64,000 nucleotides of DNA from Absidia repens (lineage: Eukaryota > Mucoromycota > Mucoromycetes > Mucorales > Cunninghamellaceae), in the NCBI GenBank assembly GCA_002105175.1, contig MCGE01000001.1, forward strand, positions 2,232,001 to 2,296,000, written 5' to 3'. The notes under the pieces are model-generated. The model ran no database searches. It was not told where the DNA came from and saw only the letters and a program-made list of their open reading frames with translations. Each line of letters opens with the position of its first letter. Within the stretch, counting starts at the first letter, position 1. Position numbers and translations under genes: made by a program. Of the stretch, positions 34,701 to 43,920 are shown in pieces.

Positions 34701-36106
34701 AAAAATATAAAATAAATAAGTCGGTACAGCAATTTATCACCAATAAAAAAAATAAGGCGATATTCAAGATCCGACATTTACATCTACCAGAAGCCCATCA
34801 CACAGAAATGATGACACCACCAAAAGAAGAACATCAATCTCTTCTAGAACATGCCCATTTGTTAGGACATTTTGGTGCCAATAGCATTGTTAAAAGTCTA
34901 CGTAAAGATGGCATTTTTTGGACGAATATCATGAATGACGCATTAGAGGTGGTTAAAAAATGCCACCAATGTCAAAAATATAATATTAGTAAAAAGGGTT
35001 ATAATCCTTTGCGTCCAATTTATGCAAATATACCTGGTGATCATTGGGCAGTGGATCTTGCAGGTCCATTTAAAACATCATTTAATGGTAATCACTATAT
35101 CTTAGTGATGGTAGATGTATGTACCCGATTTTGTATTTTAAGAGCATTACCCAACAAACAATCAGATACCCTAGTAAAAAATTTCATCAAAATTTTCTGC
35201 GATTTCGGTTTTCCGAAAATTTTGCAATCTGACAATGGTACAGAATTTAAAAATTCATTTATGAAAAAGTTAACTGAATCAATTGGCTTTGATCACAGAT
35301 TGGTTACTCCATATCACCCTAGGGCGAATGGACTAGCAGAACGATATGTATATAAAACATTGGAAGTAATTAGAAAAAGAATAGATGGTAGTCATAAAGA
35401 TTGGGATTTCTTTGTGCCTAGCACACAATTAGCTATCAATTTACACTATTCTCAAAAATTAAATTCAGCTCCTTTCGAACTAATGTTTGCTAGAAGAATG
35501 AATAAATTTGAAGATTACCGAAACTCCAATGAAGTGGCAGAAAAACCAATGTCGCATGAACAAATGATAAAAAGGGTAGACTACATGATGAATGTAGTCT
35601 TTCCAGCAATAAAAGAAAGAACTGAAATGATAAATAAAAGCCAAAGGGATAAATTTGATAAAAAAAATAATATCACTGAATTTAAACCTGGGTGCCACGT
35701 AATGATAAAGTTACCATCACGAACATCAAAATTAGCACCTATATATCAGGGACCCTATACAGTTGTCAGAAAAACACAAGGTGGATCTTATGTTTTACAA
35801 GATGAAAATCAAATGTTAACATCAAGAGATTATCCTCCTTCTGATTTAAAATTGATTTCACAAGATGAAGTACTAGAAGGTGATGATCTATATGAAATAC
35901 AATCTATTATTGGTCATACCGGTACTAGTGGAAAAAGAAAATATTTAGTGCGATGGAAAGGATACGGTCCTGAAGAAGATAGCTGGTTAACACCAGACAA
36001 ATTCACCGATCCTATATCCATACAGCAATACTGGGAAAGATTGGGTAAAGAAGATGATACTAAAAAAAGTCCCTTAAAAAAGAAAAGGAAATACAACAAA
36101 AAATAA
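31742..36106 (+). CDS. Element A gag-pol polyprotein, main part, with chromodomain
   Basis: Continues the element A frame right after the CTATG duplication; a chance ATG inside that duplication (31739-31741) and another in the element B LTR (31715) keep it open upstream. Order: Gag with a zinc knuckle CYYCHKSWAPGHRC near 32631-32675 (CX2CX7HXC), protease LLDTGTDVSVIS near 32862, reverse transcriptase with LDLQSAFHRFQI and FVDDIIVHS near 33805, RNase H with VATDASDTGIG near 34258, integrase with DLAGPF near 35057, SDNGTEF near 35229 and the glutamate in NGLAERYV near 35325, GPY/F module near 35745, chromodomain YLVRWKGYGPEEDSW near 35943. A lysine-rich tail ends at 36106. All catalytic acids are present. 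It is clearly related to the element B protein but diverged in Gag. Confidence 0.95.
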   Translation, partial: EVDDHVTTLDPNEMDMATPEEIKAELGRTEYKLKTIYGDYLEYKKNGDMANMERIKKQLAELKQDRDIQQSFLNMMITPEKQQVRSKISFKDIPLFQVKNQYVYDTRQRIFDTVSDFLSTFEKILTSEQVNLDEQWCRWLNCAMNQEHQVWFDQNLLNQPLKWKEARLIFERRFESVVYKLFMGVKAVTMEMELGESVLAFGDRLVKAMNEGEVEDSQALAYRFLGCLPNEVANAVGAAWASQTQTSEHTFPTRVHQLVDIARTITLPMDVKRQQRRQVEPNRFFKSGFKSTNSNKPCYYCHKSWAPGHRCAQHDKAKGVSKARTLKRQRKSSEIDKEAQKGKHHSKITKALESRNSLALYLPITIKEIRLQALLDTGTDVSVISLDICVKNNFVINKEKALIEGVGKNNFVNQIGYTDVLPISFNNKKINHSFKVIEMHDDLLLGMDLVQKCHITISNIPHNWDDNDVHIFDDHIDDSLVPNDTPAGTEFERKHFFSTLKPLLEQNSCIDKNTFCTVPESIVELPTENVSRTFFRQYPIPIALQALVDETVNKWLQEGTITLAPVNTSWNSPLTLAPKKDEFGNTTTKRACLDPRHINKFLPDDKFPLPLIRDIFHHLSGSAVFTTLDLQSAFHRFQIAPEDQHKTTFTHNGLQYMFQGCPFGLKPLSAKFQRVMNIIFRDVPFVHVFVDDIIVHSKNISEHTHHVCTAIKKLTDVNLILNSKKSHFAQRCLYLLGFCISDVGVSLDKRKLTNVMDWPIPVTGRDIQSFLGVANYFREHIPKIAELTAPLDALRSYQKLPIPKDKWTDECITHFVKIKKALLYDTLLTHPDLNAHFYVATDASDTGIGAVLFQIIDNHIKYISFMARSLSKSERNYSVTKRELLAMVFALKKFDKFLWGNKFTLQTDHKALTYIHTQRIANSMMINWLDTILKYTFDVVHLPGLDNVLPDMLSRLFSDQNMLEEGTLAYKPNNDGQHHIKQLLNNKKYKINKSVQQFITNKKNKAIFKIRHLHLPEAHHTEMMTPPKEEHQSLLEHAHLLGHFGANSIVKSLRKDGIFWTNIMNDALEVVKKCHQCQKYNISKKGYNPLRPIYANIPGDHWAVDLAGPFKTSFNGNHYILVMVDVCTRFCILRALPNKQSDTLVKNFIKIFCDFGFPKILQSDNGTEFKNSFMKKLTESIGFDHRLVTPYHPRANGLAERYVYKTLEVIRKRIDGSHKDWDFFVPSTQLAINLHYSQKLNSAPFELMFARRMNKFEDYRNSNEVAEKPMSHEQMIKRVDYMMNVVFPAIKERTEMINKSQRDKFDKKNNITEFKPGCHVMIKLPSRTSKLAPIYQGPYTVVRKTQGGSYVLQDENQMLTSRDYPPSDLKLISQDEVLEGDDLYEIQSIIGHTGTSGKRKYLVRWKGYGPEEDSWLTPDKFTDPISIQQYWERLGKEDDTKKSPLKKKRKYNKK

Positions 36107-36174
36107 TAAACTTCGGTTGTAAATAAACAAAGGCCTAAAACAAATAAGAAATAAATATACGTATATTTCAACCT

Positions 36175-36186
36175 GGAGGAGGGTAA
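36175..36186 (+). promoter_or_regulatory. Element A polypurine tract
   Basis: GGAGGAGGGTAA directly upstream of the 3' LTR; the expected plus-strand primer site. Confidence 0.85.
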
Positions 36187-36531
36187 TGTTGTATTTTGCA
36201 TATGAATGTAGCAATGAAATAAAATAAAGTGTGACATTGATGTAAATCATGCACAATGTAAATGAAATAAAAATAAATTTAAATACAGCGCTACAATGCA
36301 AGGGCTCAGATCATATATGGGTGTCATGATCTGATTTCACTTTTTCATGTCTTTGAAAAAGAAACCCATTTATTATATCAAACCGTAGTAGTAGTTATAC
36401 TGTTTCATATCATAATCACATCATTATAAAAAGATGCTTGATTTATATCAAATAAAGGTTATCAACATTCTCATCTTATTTTTTATTTTTTATTTTACTT
36501 TTATTTTATTTTAAAAACCTAAACTACAACA
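36187..36531 (+). repeat. Element A 3' LTR
   Basis: 345 bp, no difference seen from 25597-25941. Followed by the CCCCC duplication and the last remnant of the C-rich array. Confidence 0.95.
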
Positions 36532-36625
36532 CCCCCAAAAAAATACCGCCCGAAAAAGTCTGGTTTATTTGAGCCAAAACCAAAATCAGTAGGTTTAACA
36601 AACCAAAAGGCCTGAAGAAGGAATG

Positions 36626-37030
36626 TGAAATGTTTGTAAATAAAGACAAGAGTAAATAAGTGATACAATTGATATGGTTTTTTATTGAATAAAAATGACA
36701 GTGGGTTTTTATAGTAAAAGCTAGAGAAGCGGATGTTGTAATAATAAATTTCTATGATGATAAATGATTGTAGATGATAATGGGTTATTGGTAGAGTTCG
36801 AGATGAGGGAATAAAATAGTGTATTATGGAATAGATAGATGAGTAACCTTTGATCTTGATTGTAGACCAAGTGAAACATAGCCAGTGTAAGGATATGCTG
36901 GGTAGTGACAAGGTACAATTGTTGGGACGCGATTAGTAGCCGCGTACCTGATATGTGTGGATGATGACAAATAATGATGGTATAGATATTTTGACATAAA
37001 TATTACTAATCAGGAACCAGGAATACGACA
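36626..37030 (-). mobile_element. Solo LTR (405 bp), inverted, target duplication GAATG
   Basis: In sense it begins TGTCGTATTCCTGG and ends ACAAACATTTCA. It is flanked by GAATG at 36621-36625 and 37031-37035. The R1 copy at about 39513-39525 shows the uninterrupted site (AAGAAGGAATGATGTA). Nearly identical to 37512-37916 in the opposite orientation. Confidence 0.93.
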
Positions 37031-37035
37031 GAATG

Positions 37036-37506
37036 ATGTATAAAAAAGGGATCTCTACGATGGATCTGTAAGAGAGATTTCTAAGAGGGATCTGTAAGAG
37101 AGATCTCTAAGCGGGATTTCTAAGGGGGGATTTCTAAGAGGGATTTCTAAGAGGGATTTCTAAGAGGGATTTCTAAGAGGGATTTGCAAACTTTTAACGA
37201 CGTTTAAAAACACATCATTAAAGTAAAGACAAGGTTTATTGAAGCAAAGACAAATTTTATTAAAGCAGAGACATGTTTTATTAAAGGAAAAAGACAAACG
37301 AAGCTAATCACGACACCTCCGCAATCCTAGAATCAAAATGATAGGATTTCCCCATGCATCATATGAACCCTTTTGTGAACCCCCTCTAAACTAGTCCTAA
37401 CAGAAAGCCAAGGTCACCAGCTCCACAACGAGCCAAAAACAATGGAAGAAAAAATGATTTTTTAAAAAAAAGTGAAAGAAACAGAAAGAGAGAGAGAAAA
37501 TGAGGG
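37036..37506 (+). repeat. Family R1 tail between two solo LTRs
   Basis: Matches 23160-23400 and 39530-39830. It opens with about ten units of GGGATTTCTAAGAG (37050-37190), then TTTTATT(A/G)AAGC units, then the R2-type phrase with TTTCCCCATGC (37335-37440). Confidence 0.7.
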
Positions 37507-37511
37507 ATGCC

Positions 37512-37916
37512 TGTCGTATTCCTGGTTCCTGATTAGTAATATTTATGTCAAAATATCTATACCATCATTATTTGTCATCATCCACACATATCAGGTACGC
37601 GGCTACTAATCGCGTCCCAACAATTGTACCTTGTCACTACCCAGCATATCCTTACACTGGCTATGTTTCACTTGGTCTACAATCAAGATCAAAGGTTACT
37701 CATCTATCTATTCCATAATACACTATTTTATTCCCTCATCTCGAACTCTACCAATAATCCATTATCATCTACAATCATTTATCATCATAGAAATTTATTA
37801 TTACAACATCCGCTTCTCTAGCTTTTACTATAAAAACCCACTGTCATTTTATTCAATAAAAAACCATATCAATTGTATCACTTATTTTACTCTTGTCTTT
37901 ATTTACAAACATTTCA
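37512..37916 (+). mobile_element. Solo LTR (405 bp), target duplication ATGCC
   Basis: TGTCGTATTCCTGG...ACAAACATTTCA with ATGCC at 37507-37511 and 37917-37921. Each of this pair has its own duplication, so they are two separate insertions and not the ends of one inverted element. Confidence 0.93.
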
Positions 37917-37921
37917 ATGCC

Positions 37922-38094
37922 GCTTGAAAAATAATTCCGGCTAAGCGGGCTTTGATTTTCAATCCCATCACGAAAAATCTGGAGGACTGTCAACAAACAA
38001 AAACAAAGCCGGGAATCCCTACAGCCATAATAACAAGCCTCTATGCTTCAGTATTGCTTACAGCCATAATAACCACCTCTACATTATTGCCCAG
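37922..38094 (+). repeat. Family R1 fragment
   Basis: Carries CAGCCATAATAACnAGCCTC twice and the phrase AACAAACAAAAACAAAGCCG also found inverted near 25070. It leads straight into the tandem array. Confidence 0.55.
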
Positions 38095-39033
38095 TAGAAA
38101 TATTGTACATTTTATATGCTACTTGAAGTGGAAATATTGTACTTTTTATATACTACTTGAAGTGGAAATATTGTACATTTTATATACTACTTGAAGTGGA
38201 AATATTGTACTTTTTATATACTACTTGAAGTGGAAATATTGTACATTTTATATACTACTTGAAGTGGAAATATTGTACATTTTATATACTACTTGAAGTG
38301 GAAATATTGTACTTTTATATACTACTTGAAGTGGAAATATTGTACATTTTATATGCTACTTGAAGTGGAAATATTGTACTTTTTATATACTACCTGAAGT
38401 GGAAATATTGTACATTTTATATACTACCTGAAGTGGAAATATTGTACTTTTTATATACTACTTGAAGTGGAAATATTGTACATTTTATATACTGCCTGAA
38501 GTGGAAATATTGTACTTTTTATATGTACTACTTGAAGTGGAAATATTGTACTTTTTATATACTACTTGAAGTGGAAATATTGTACTTTTTATATACTACT
38601 TGAAGTGGAAATATTGTACTTTTTATATACTACTTGAAGTGGAAATATTGTACTTTTTATATACTACTTGAAGTGGAAATATTGCACTTTTTATATGCTA
38701 CCTGAAGTGGAAATATTGTACTTTTTATATACTACTTGAAGTGGAAATATTGCACTTTTTATATGCTACCTGAAGTGGAAATATTGTACTTTATTATTTA
38801 TATATTTTTGGCTGGTGGGTACACCAGCATGTAATATACTACTTGAAGTGGAAATATTTGTAATATACTACTTGAAGTGGAAATATTGTAATTTTTATAT
38901 ACTACCTGAAGTAGAAATATTGTACTTTTATATACTACTTGAAGTGGAAATATTGCACTTTTTATATGCTACCTGAAGTGGAAATATTGTACTTTTTATA
39001 TACTACTTGAAGTGGAAATATTGTACTTTTTAT
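38095..39033 (+). repeat. Tandem array of a 33-34 bp AT-rich unit, about 27 copies
   Basis: Unit core TACTTGAAGTGGAAATATTG followed by TACATTTTATATAC or TACTTTTTATATAC. Two alternating subtypes (TACATT and TACTTT) suggest a higher-order dimer in the first part. The array is broken once at 38800-38860 by a segment with the hairpin GCTGGTG...CACCAGC. Non-coding. Confidence 0.93.
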
Positions 39034-39835
39034 ATGGTCAACCACACACATACTTGGACATCCACGTTTGCTTGGATCCGCTTTCTAGTCACATACTCCT
39101 TCTACTCATATCTTTTTTTTTTTTTCCCCATCCAATATCCCCATACACACACAGAAATACCCCTCCATACCGCTAAAAAAACATAGAAATCCGCTAAAAA
39201 AGCGCCGGGGAGCCTTCCAAAAGTAGTAATACCTGCTATAGGCTTTCCAAACAAATAAAGAAATAATAATAAAAAAAACCCCCATCAAACACAGACAGTG
39301 TACCGCAATAGAATAGCCTATCACAGTAGAATAGTATGTACAATAGCCTGTCACAGTAGAATAGCTTTGCCATTCCATTGTTCATTGCAAAATAAAAAAG
39401 CTTTTATTGCATAATGATACGTAGTCAATACTATACTAATAGGAAAGAAGATGTAAAAATAGGGGGCCGCTAATAGTAGCTGAGAGAGATGCTAAACTTG
39501 ATGAACAGTGTAGAAGAAGGAATGATGTACGATAAAAAAGGGATTTCTAAAAGGGATCTCTATAAATGGCGATCTCCAAACTTCTAATGAAGCTTAAACA
39601 AACATTTATTTCAAACAAAGACAAGGTTTAAGGAAGCAGATATATGTTTTATTGAAGAAAAGAGATATACACATGTACTAAGCTAATCAAGACATTTCCC
39701 CAAGATTCTAGAATCAAAATGAAAGGGTTTCCCCATGCTTCTTGAAATCCCTTTTCTAAAACCCTTCTAAACTATTTCTAACAGAAAGCCGAGGCCACCA
39801 GGTCCACAATGAGCTAAAAACAGTGAACAGATGTT
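39034..39835 (+). repeat. Family R1 dispersed repeat copy without LTR insertions
   Basis: The best uninterrupted copy of the R1 body. It shows the empty sites of the LTRs at 22740 (AATAC) and 36626 (GAATG). It ends with the R2-type phrase (39715-39830). Confidence 0.7.
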
Positions 39836-40069
39836 GGCTCATTCCCGTTGACTTGTCTTTTTTTTTTTTTTTTTTTTTTTGGTTTTGCGCTCCCATTTTT
39901 TTTTTTTTTGGATCAATAATCCAGTCTGCCGGCGGCGGCGGTTGAATTCACACCCATCTGGCTTTACAGCCTGCAAAATCCAATTAACCTGCAATATACT
40001 CTTCTTCGCTTTATATAAAACGAACTACGAAACCGTTCAACTTCAAATTTTCCATGCATCTTTAGAAAT
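39836..40069. other. Spacer with T-runs and a CGG step
   Basis: T-runs at 39859-39880 and 39897-39909, a short GCCGGCGGCGGCGG tract at about 39930, then unremarkable sequence. No gene seen. Confidence 0.4.
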
Positions 40070-40274
40070 ATTATACAATCATTTTTTGCCACCAAACCAA
40101 CCATCCATCTCTCATACAATGAATTGCACAATGCTCTAAAGTTTACGCCTATAAGCTCACACCTAAAGCCTACAGCCATAATAACCGCCTCTACATTATT
40201 GCCCACCATTCAACCACACACATACTTGGACATCCACGTTTGCTTGGATCCGCTTTCTAGTCACATACTCCTTC
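40070..40274 (+). repeat. Family R1 head fragment cut by a solo LTR
   Basis: Matches 22250-22440 and 39040-39105. It stops at CACATACTCCTTC, where the LTR begins; the copy at 39081-39110 continues with TACTCATATC, so this was an insertion point. Confidence 0.7.
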
Positions 40275-40597
40275 TGTCGTATTCCTGGTTCCTGCTTAGC
40301 AATATTTACATCAAAAGCATCTATGCCATCATCATTTGTATATCCGACTTATCTCTTCACTCTATTTTTTACCCCTGAATTCCCCACTTATTCTCACACT
40401 TGTCATTCAACACATCAGATAGCACACAGCCTCAATTATCCGTAGTCTCAAATACACCGTTATCAAGCTCCCATCCACAGCCACAAATATCTTCATTTTA
40501 TTATAAAAAGACTTGACATTTTATCAATTAAATAAAGACCATATCAATTGTATCACTTATTTTACTCTTGTCTTTTTATTATCTCACATCCATTTCA
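40275..40597 (+). mobile_element. Diverged solo LTR
   Basis: Begins TGTCGTATTCCTGGTTCCTG and ends CATCCATTTCA, like the 405-bp LTRs, but is shortened and has many differences. It carries TATAAAAAGACTTGAC and AATAAAGACCATATC. The flanks (CCTTC and CCATT) do not match, so one side has been lost or has changed. Confidence 0.75.
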
Positions 40598-40741
40598 CCA
40601 TTAGTAGATATTGGTATTGATCGGTACCAGGTATTGAGGACTTTTTCTCAATACCATAATCGGGACGGGACCAAACTAAGAGCCCTAATGTTGTTGTTTG
40701 TTATAAAAAAGACGGCCTCCATAAATCCACGAAATATTTCA

Positions 40742-41286
40742 ATTCCCGCACACGTGAATTGTTTATTTATTTTTTCGCTCTTTTTCGTTTTCTCTTTCAT
40801 CATTATGACCTGTACGAGTTATGTTGATCTTAGATTAGTGTCAGGAGTAGTTTAGAGTGGAATTTAGTTCAGGGATTACAAGATGCATCGGGAAACCCGT
40901 TCATTTTGGATCCAGGATCTGGGACCACCATTAATTAGTTTGTTGAAACCTCCAGTAGCTTAACTAAGTATTAGTTTGTCCATAGTTTGAGTCTATAGTT
41001 GAATAAAACATTGTGCTTTTTTCTCTGCTTTAATGAAAAATGCCTCATTGGTCTCCTTCCTACATTGCAAAATAATAGATCCCTTTTTTTTTTTTTTACC
41101 ATCATCCCGTTTTGATTACCATTGACTGTTGTTGTGCCTCAATAAAAGATATCCTTTTAGGATTTCTCATGTCTTAAACAATATATCAGATCAATATTTA
41201 CAATCGTTCATATAGGTTATTTGACCATTCTACATATATCATAATATACAGTAATAGTCTCCTCATTTTTTTAAATTCATGCTACC
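40742..41286 (+). repeat. Family R3 dispersed repeat, 5' part
   Basis: Head CCCGCACACGTG (40745-40756), a pyrimidine-rich stretch, then the phrases ATTAGTGTCAGGA, GGGATTACAAGATGCAT, CATTTTGGATCCAGGAT, TTAGTTTGTCCATAG and TGAATAAAA. Copies at 45835, 59821 and 61795. Interrupted at 41287 by a solo LTR and continued at 41585. Confidence 0.75.
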
Positions 41287-41584
41287 TGTCGTATTCCTAG
41301 TTCCTGATTAGCAATATATATATATATCAAAGTGTCTATATCGTCATCATTTGTGTATCCGCTTTATCACTTCATTCTGTTTTATCTCCACTTATTCTCA
41401 CACGTCATTTTACACATCAGATTACACACTGCCTCAAATATACTATTATCAAGCTCACATCCACAGTCTCAAATATCTTCTTTTTCTTATAAAAACACTT
41501 GACATTTTATCAATTAAATAAAAACCACATCAATCGTATCACTTATTTTCTACTTTTATTTATTTTATTATCATCACCATTTCA
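41287..41584 (+). mobile_element. Solo LTR inside a family R3 copy
   Basis: TGTCGTATTCCTAG...CACCATTTCA, about 298 bp, same family as 40275-40597. R3-type sequence lies on both sides. No intact target duplication (CTACC versus TTCTC). Confidence 0.7.
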
Positions 41585-41800
41585 TTCTCTCTAACCCACC
41601 CGCTATGACTACTTCTCCCTTCCCATTTCCCCCAGAACTAGTTGGTAGATTACTTACTATCAAGTATAGCTATATGCCTGCTCGGCCCATCATATAAATA
41701 GGTTTAGGTTGTGTTGTACATACAGTCTTCAATATAGAGCAATTTGTATTATTTACTATTTTATCTACGATGATTTACCCACGGCCTAGCTACTAGTTGA
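41585..41800 (+). repeat. Family R3 dispersed repeat, 3' part
   Basis: Matches 46530-46705: ATGACTACnTTCTCC, CTGCTCGG, CATATAAAT, TATTTACTATTTTATCTA and GATGA. Confidence 0.65.
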
Positions 41801-42425
41801 CACTTCTCGGTCATTTTATATAAAATACGCCTGGATTCTCGTTCTTCCATTTAGATTAATTAACCTAGAGAGTGTCACCAACATGATTTCCACTAGACTG
41901 AACATACTGCATAAAACCGGCTCGTTATTTTTTTCTCTTTTTTCACCTTCTATAACGATTCAACGGAATATCGTCTTCTGCGGTGCAAATAATAACCAAT
42001 CTATAGTCTTTAGCTATAATCCATGCACAATATTACGCCACACATGTCCACACCCACACCCACACACCACCACCATCAAGACATAAGCATATTGCATGGG
42101 TGTCGGAGCGTGAATGAGCCAACCATATATTTTTTTTTCCAGTAACACAGCTCTGAGCACGATGTATAAATCCACCAAGTTCAAATTAGCGGAGTCGTCT
42201 AATCACATCCCATCAAAGCCCACACTTCAATAAAAACTCTGACACCCAATAAATCGATGAATTCCCAAAGCTCCAGCAAAGCGTTAAAGTGTTTATTTAT
42301 TGATAATAAAGAGTGATTTGTACAAATATTGAATGAGAATATATAAAATAAAATAAGGAAAGGAAAAAAGAAAAAAAAAGGGAATAATAATAACAAAGTG
42401 TGTGATCTGAATAAATGTTGAAGTT
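41801..42425. other. Spacer downstream of the GDSL hydrolase gene
   Basis: Unremarkable AT-rich sequence; a CA-rich CACACCCACACC stretch near 42045-42070 and the probable 3' UTR of the GDSL gene near 42290-42420. No gene seen. Confidence 0.45.
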
Positions 42426-43658
42426 CTAAACTGGGACAGCAGTGTAATCACAATTCTTACGACGCTTCCACAACGACCGCAAGTGAAAACCATGTTTTCG
42501 CCGCACCATCATGAAGACGATAGATACGACACAAAAAAGCAAAAACCATGGAACATAGCGCACATAATCACCCGAAGAAGTCAAGAAGTCACTATCCTGA
42601 GCATCACCGTCAAGGTTGTCACCATTACTGTGTAGAGTTGTCGAATCCATAGCAAAATTAAATGGGTTTTTAGTAATGATTGTATCAGCAATGGCCTTGT
42701 GTCCCGCACCCGTCAAATGAAGCGAGTCCCACCATAAATAAGAGTCCATCGAGTCCCCACATCGACCTTGACATTGGTCCCAATAAGCGTGGTCCACGTC
42801 GTCTAAGCCATACCCATCAGGATTTCCCAGAATATCCGCAAAAAGATAGTTGTTGTCGATAAATGATAACGGCGTCGCCAGATCATCCTTCATTTCCGTC
42901 ACCGCATCCTCTAGTGCCACATTGTATTCGTTGACCCTTGTTTTAATTTGTTCCTGTCTAGTATTGTTGGCATAAAAAGGTGAGTACTCCAATGGTGGAA
43001 TTCCGAGCAAAAGGACTTGGGCATTCGGGTTGGCTTGTTGAAGATTGGACTAGAAAGATATAAATAAAAATATAAACAGACAAATTAGGTAAAATGCACT
43101 GTAAAAGTTTGTAGTTTAAGCCCTCCTATTTCCTTTTTTAGATGAAACCGATGCAAACTTACTATTTGTTGTTTGATACATCCTACAAGATTGATGGCTT
43201 CGTATTCTAACAAAAATAATAATAATGTAAGAACAACCCATTAGAAATTGTTTACGTCTCTATTTTTTTCTATGGTAATAAGCCCTTACTTGTTGAATTG
43301 GTAATATCCGTCACACCAATAAAAAAGGCATGCACATCCTTACTGTTACTGACTTGACGTTCTAAACCGTCTCCTATCGAATTTCGGTAAAGTTCAACTT
43401 GACCAGCAATAGAAGGTGATTCTGTATCAGAGGCACGACACGTTCGACTTGCCAGAAGCGCATAACTTTGCAATTTGAATCCCCATCCTTTTGCTACACG
43501 TTCACTCCAAACTGGACCATTTGTCCTTCGGTTCCTGTTAGTTGTATCTACAACAAAGGGAAATAAAAATGAGATCAATCTATAAACAGACCAGCAGCAT
43601 TTTACTTACCTGAATAAGAATCCCCATATACATATAAAGTACCCGCGGTCGTTGACAT
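42426..43658 (-). CDS. SGNH/GDSL-type lipase/esterase with C-terminal membrane anchor
   Basis: Serine hydrolase of the SGNH plant-lipase-like type, acting on ester bonds of lipids or acetylated sugars. Four exons: 43658-43610, 43547-43290, 43206-43163, 43049-42426, summing to 975 nt (324 aa). The nucleophile block YGDSYSD is formed across the first junction (TCA G|AT). A middle block FFIGVTDITNSTS and LLLGIPPLEYSPFY follow, and the Asp-His pair is in WWDSLHLTGAGHKAIAD. A single hydrophobic span near the C-terminus (VPWFLLFCVVSIVFMMV) is followed by a basic tail (RRKHGFHLRSLWKRRKNC). No N-terminal signal peptide is seen (start MSTTAGTLYVYGDS), so the anchor position is unusual. The substrate is unknown. 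Confidence 0.85.
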
Positions 43659-43920
43659 GATTGTAGAATTGAGTAAATAAAAAATAAAAGTAAAAATAAA
43701 AAGCAAGAAGGAATGATTGCAATCAGGAGGAAAATTTATGGAAGATAAAAATAGTTTCGCTGATTGAAAAATGGAGAAATGGTATGATTTTTATTGTGAG
43801 AGGGATAAAAAAAGATATTCAGCTAATTGCTAAAAAAAAATCTACAAAACAATGGGTAAAAAGAATGATAGGCAGTGTAAGGGAATTGAGTTATTGTTTG
43901 ATATTGGCAACATCTTACAA
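43659..43920. other. Short intergenic region upstream of the GDSL gene
   Basis: AT-rich spacer holding the GDSL promoter and the 3' end of the TLDc gene; nothing else seen. Confidence 0.5.

Larger units (their letters stand above)
25597..36531 (+). mobile_element. Element A: full-length chromodomain Ty3/gypsy retrotransposon, interrupted by element B
   Basis: The LTRs at 25597-25941 and 36187-36531 (345 bp each) appear identical and have TGTTGTA...TACAACA ends. The target duplication is CCCCC (25592-25596 and 36532-36536), inside the C-rich array. A polypurine tract (GGAGGAGGG, 36175-36183) precedes the 3' LTR. One gag-pol ORF starts at 25951, only nine bases after the 5' LTR. It is broken after its 36th codon by element B, then continues from 31742 to 36106 in the same frame. 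Without element B and one copy of its duplication the element would be about 5.25 kb with an ORF of about 1,490 codons. The chromodomain and GPY/F module place it among chromoviruses. Confidence 0.95.

Noticed and set aside
36626..37916. One large inverted-repeat DNA transposon with 405-bp ends
   Set aside because: Each end has its own 5-bp duplication and TG...CA borders, so these are two solo LTRs.
38095..39033. CRISPR-like array of regular 33-34 bp units
   Set aside because: There are no unique spacers between the units; the units abut directly and the host is eukaryotic. It is a simple tandem satellite.
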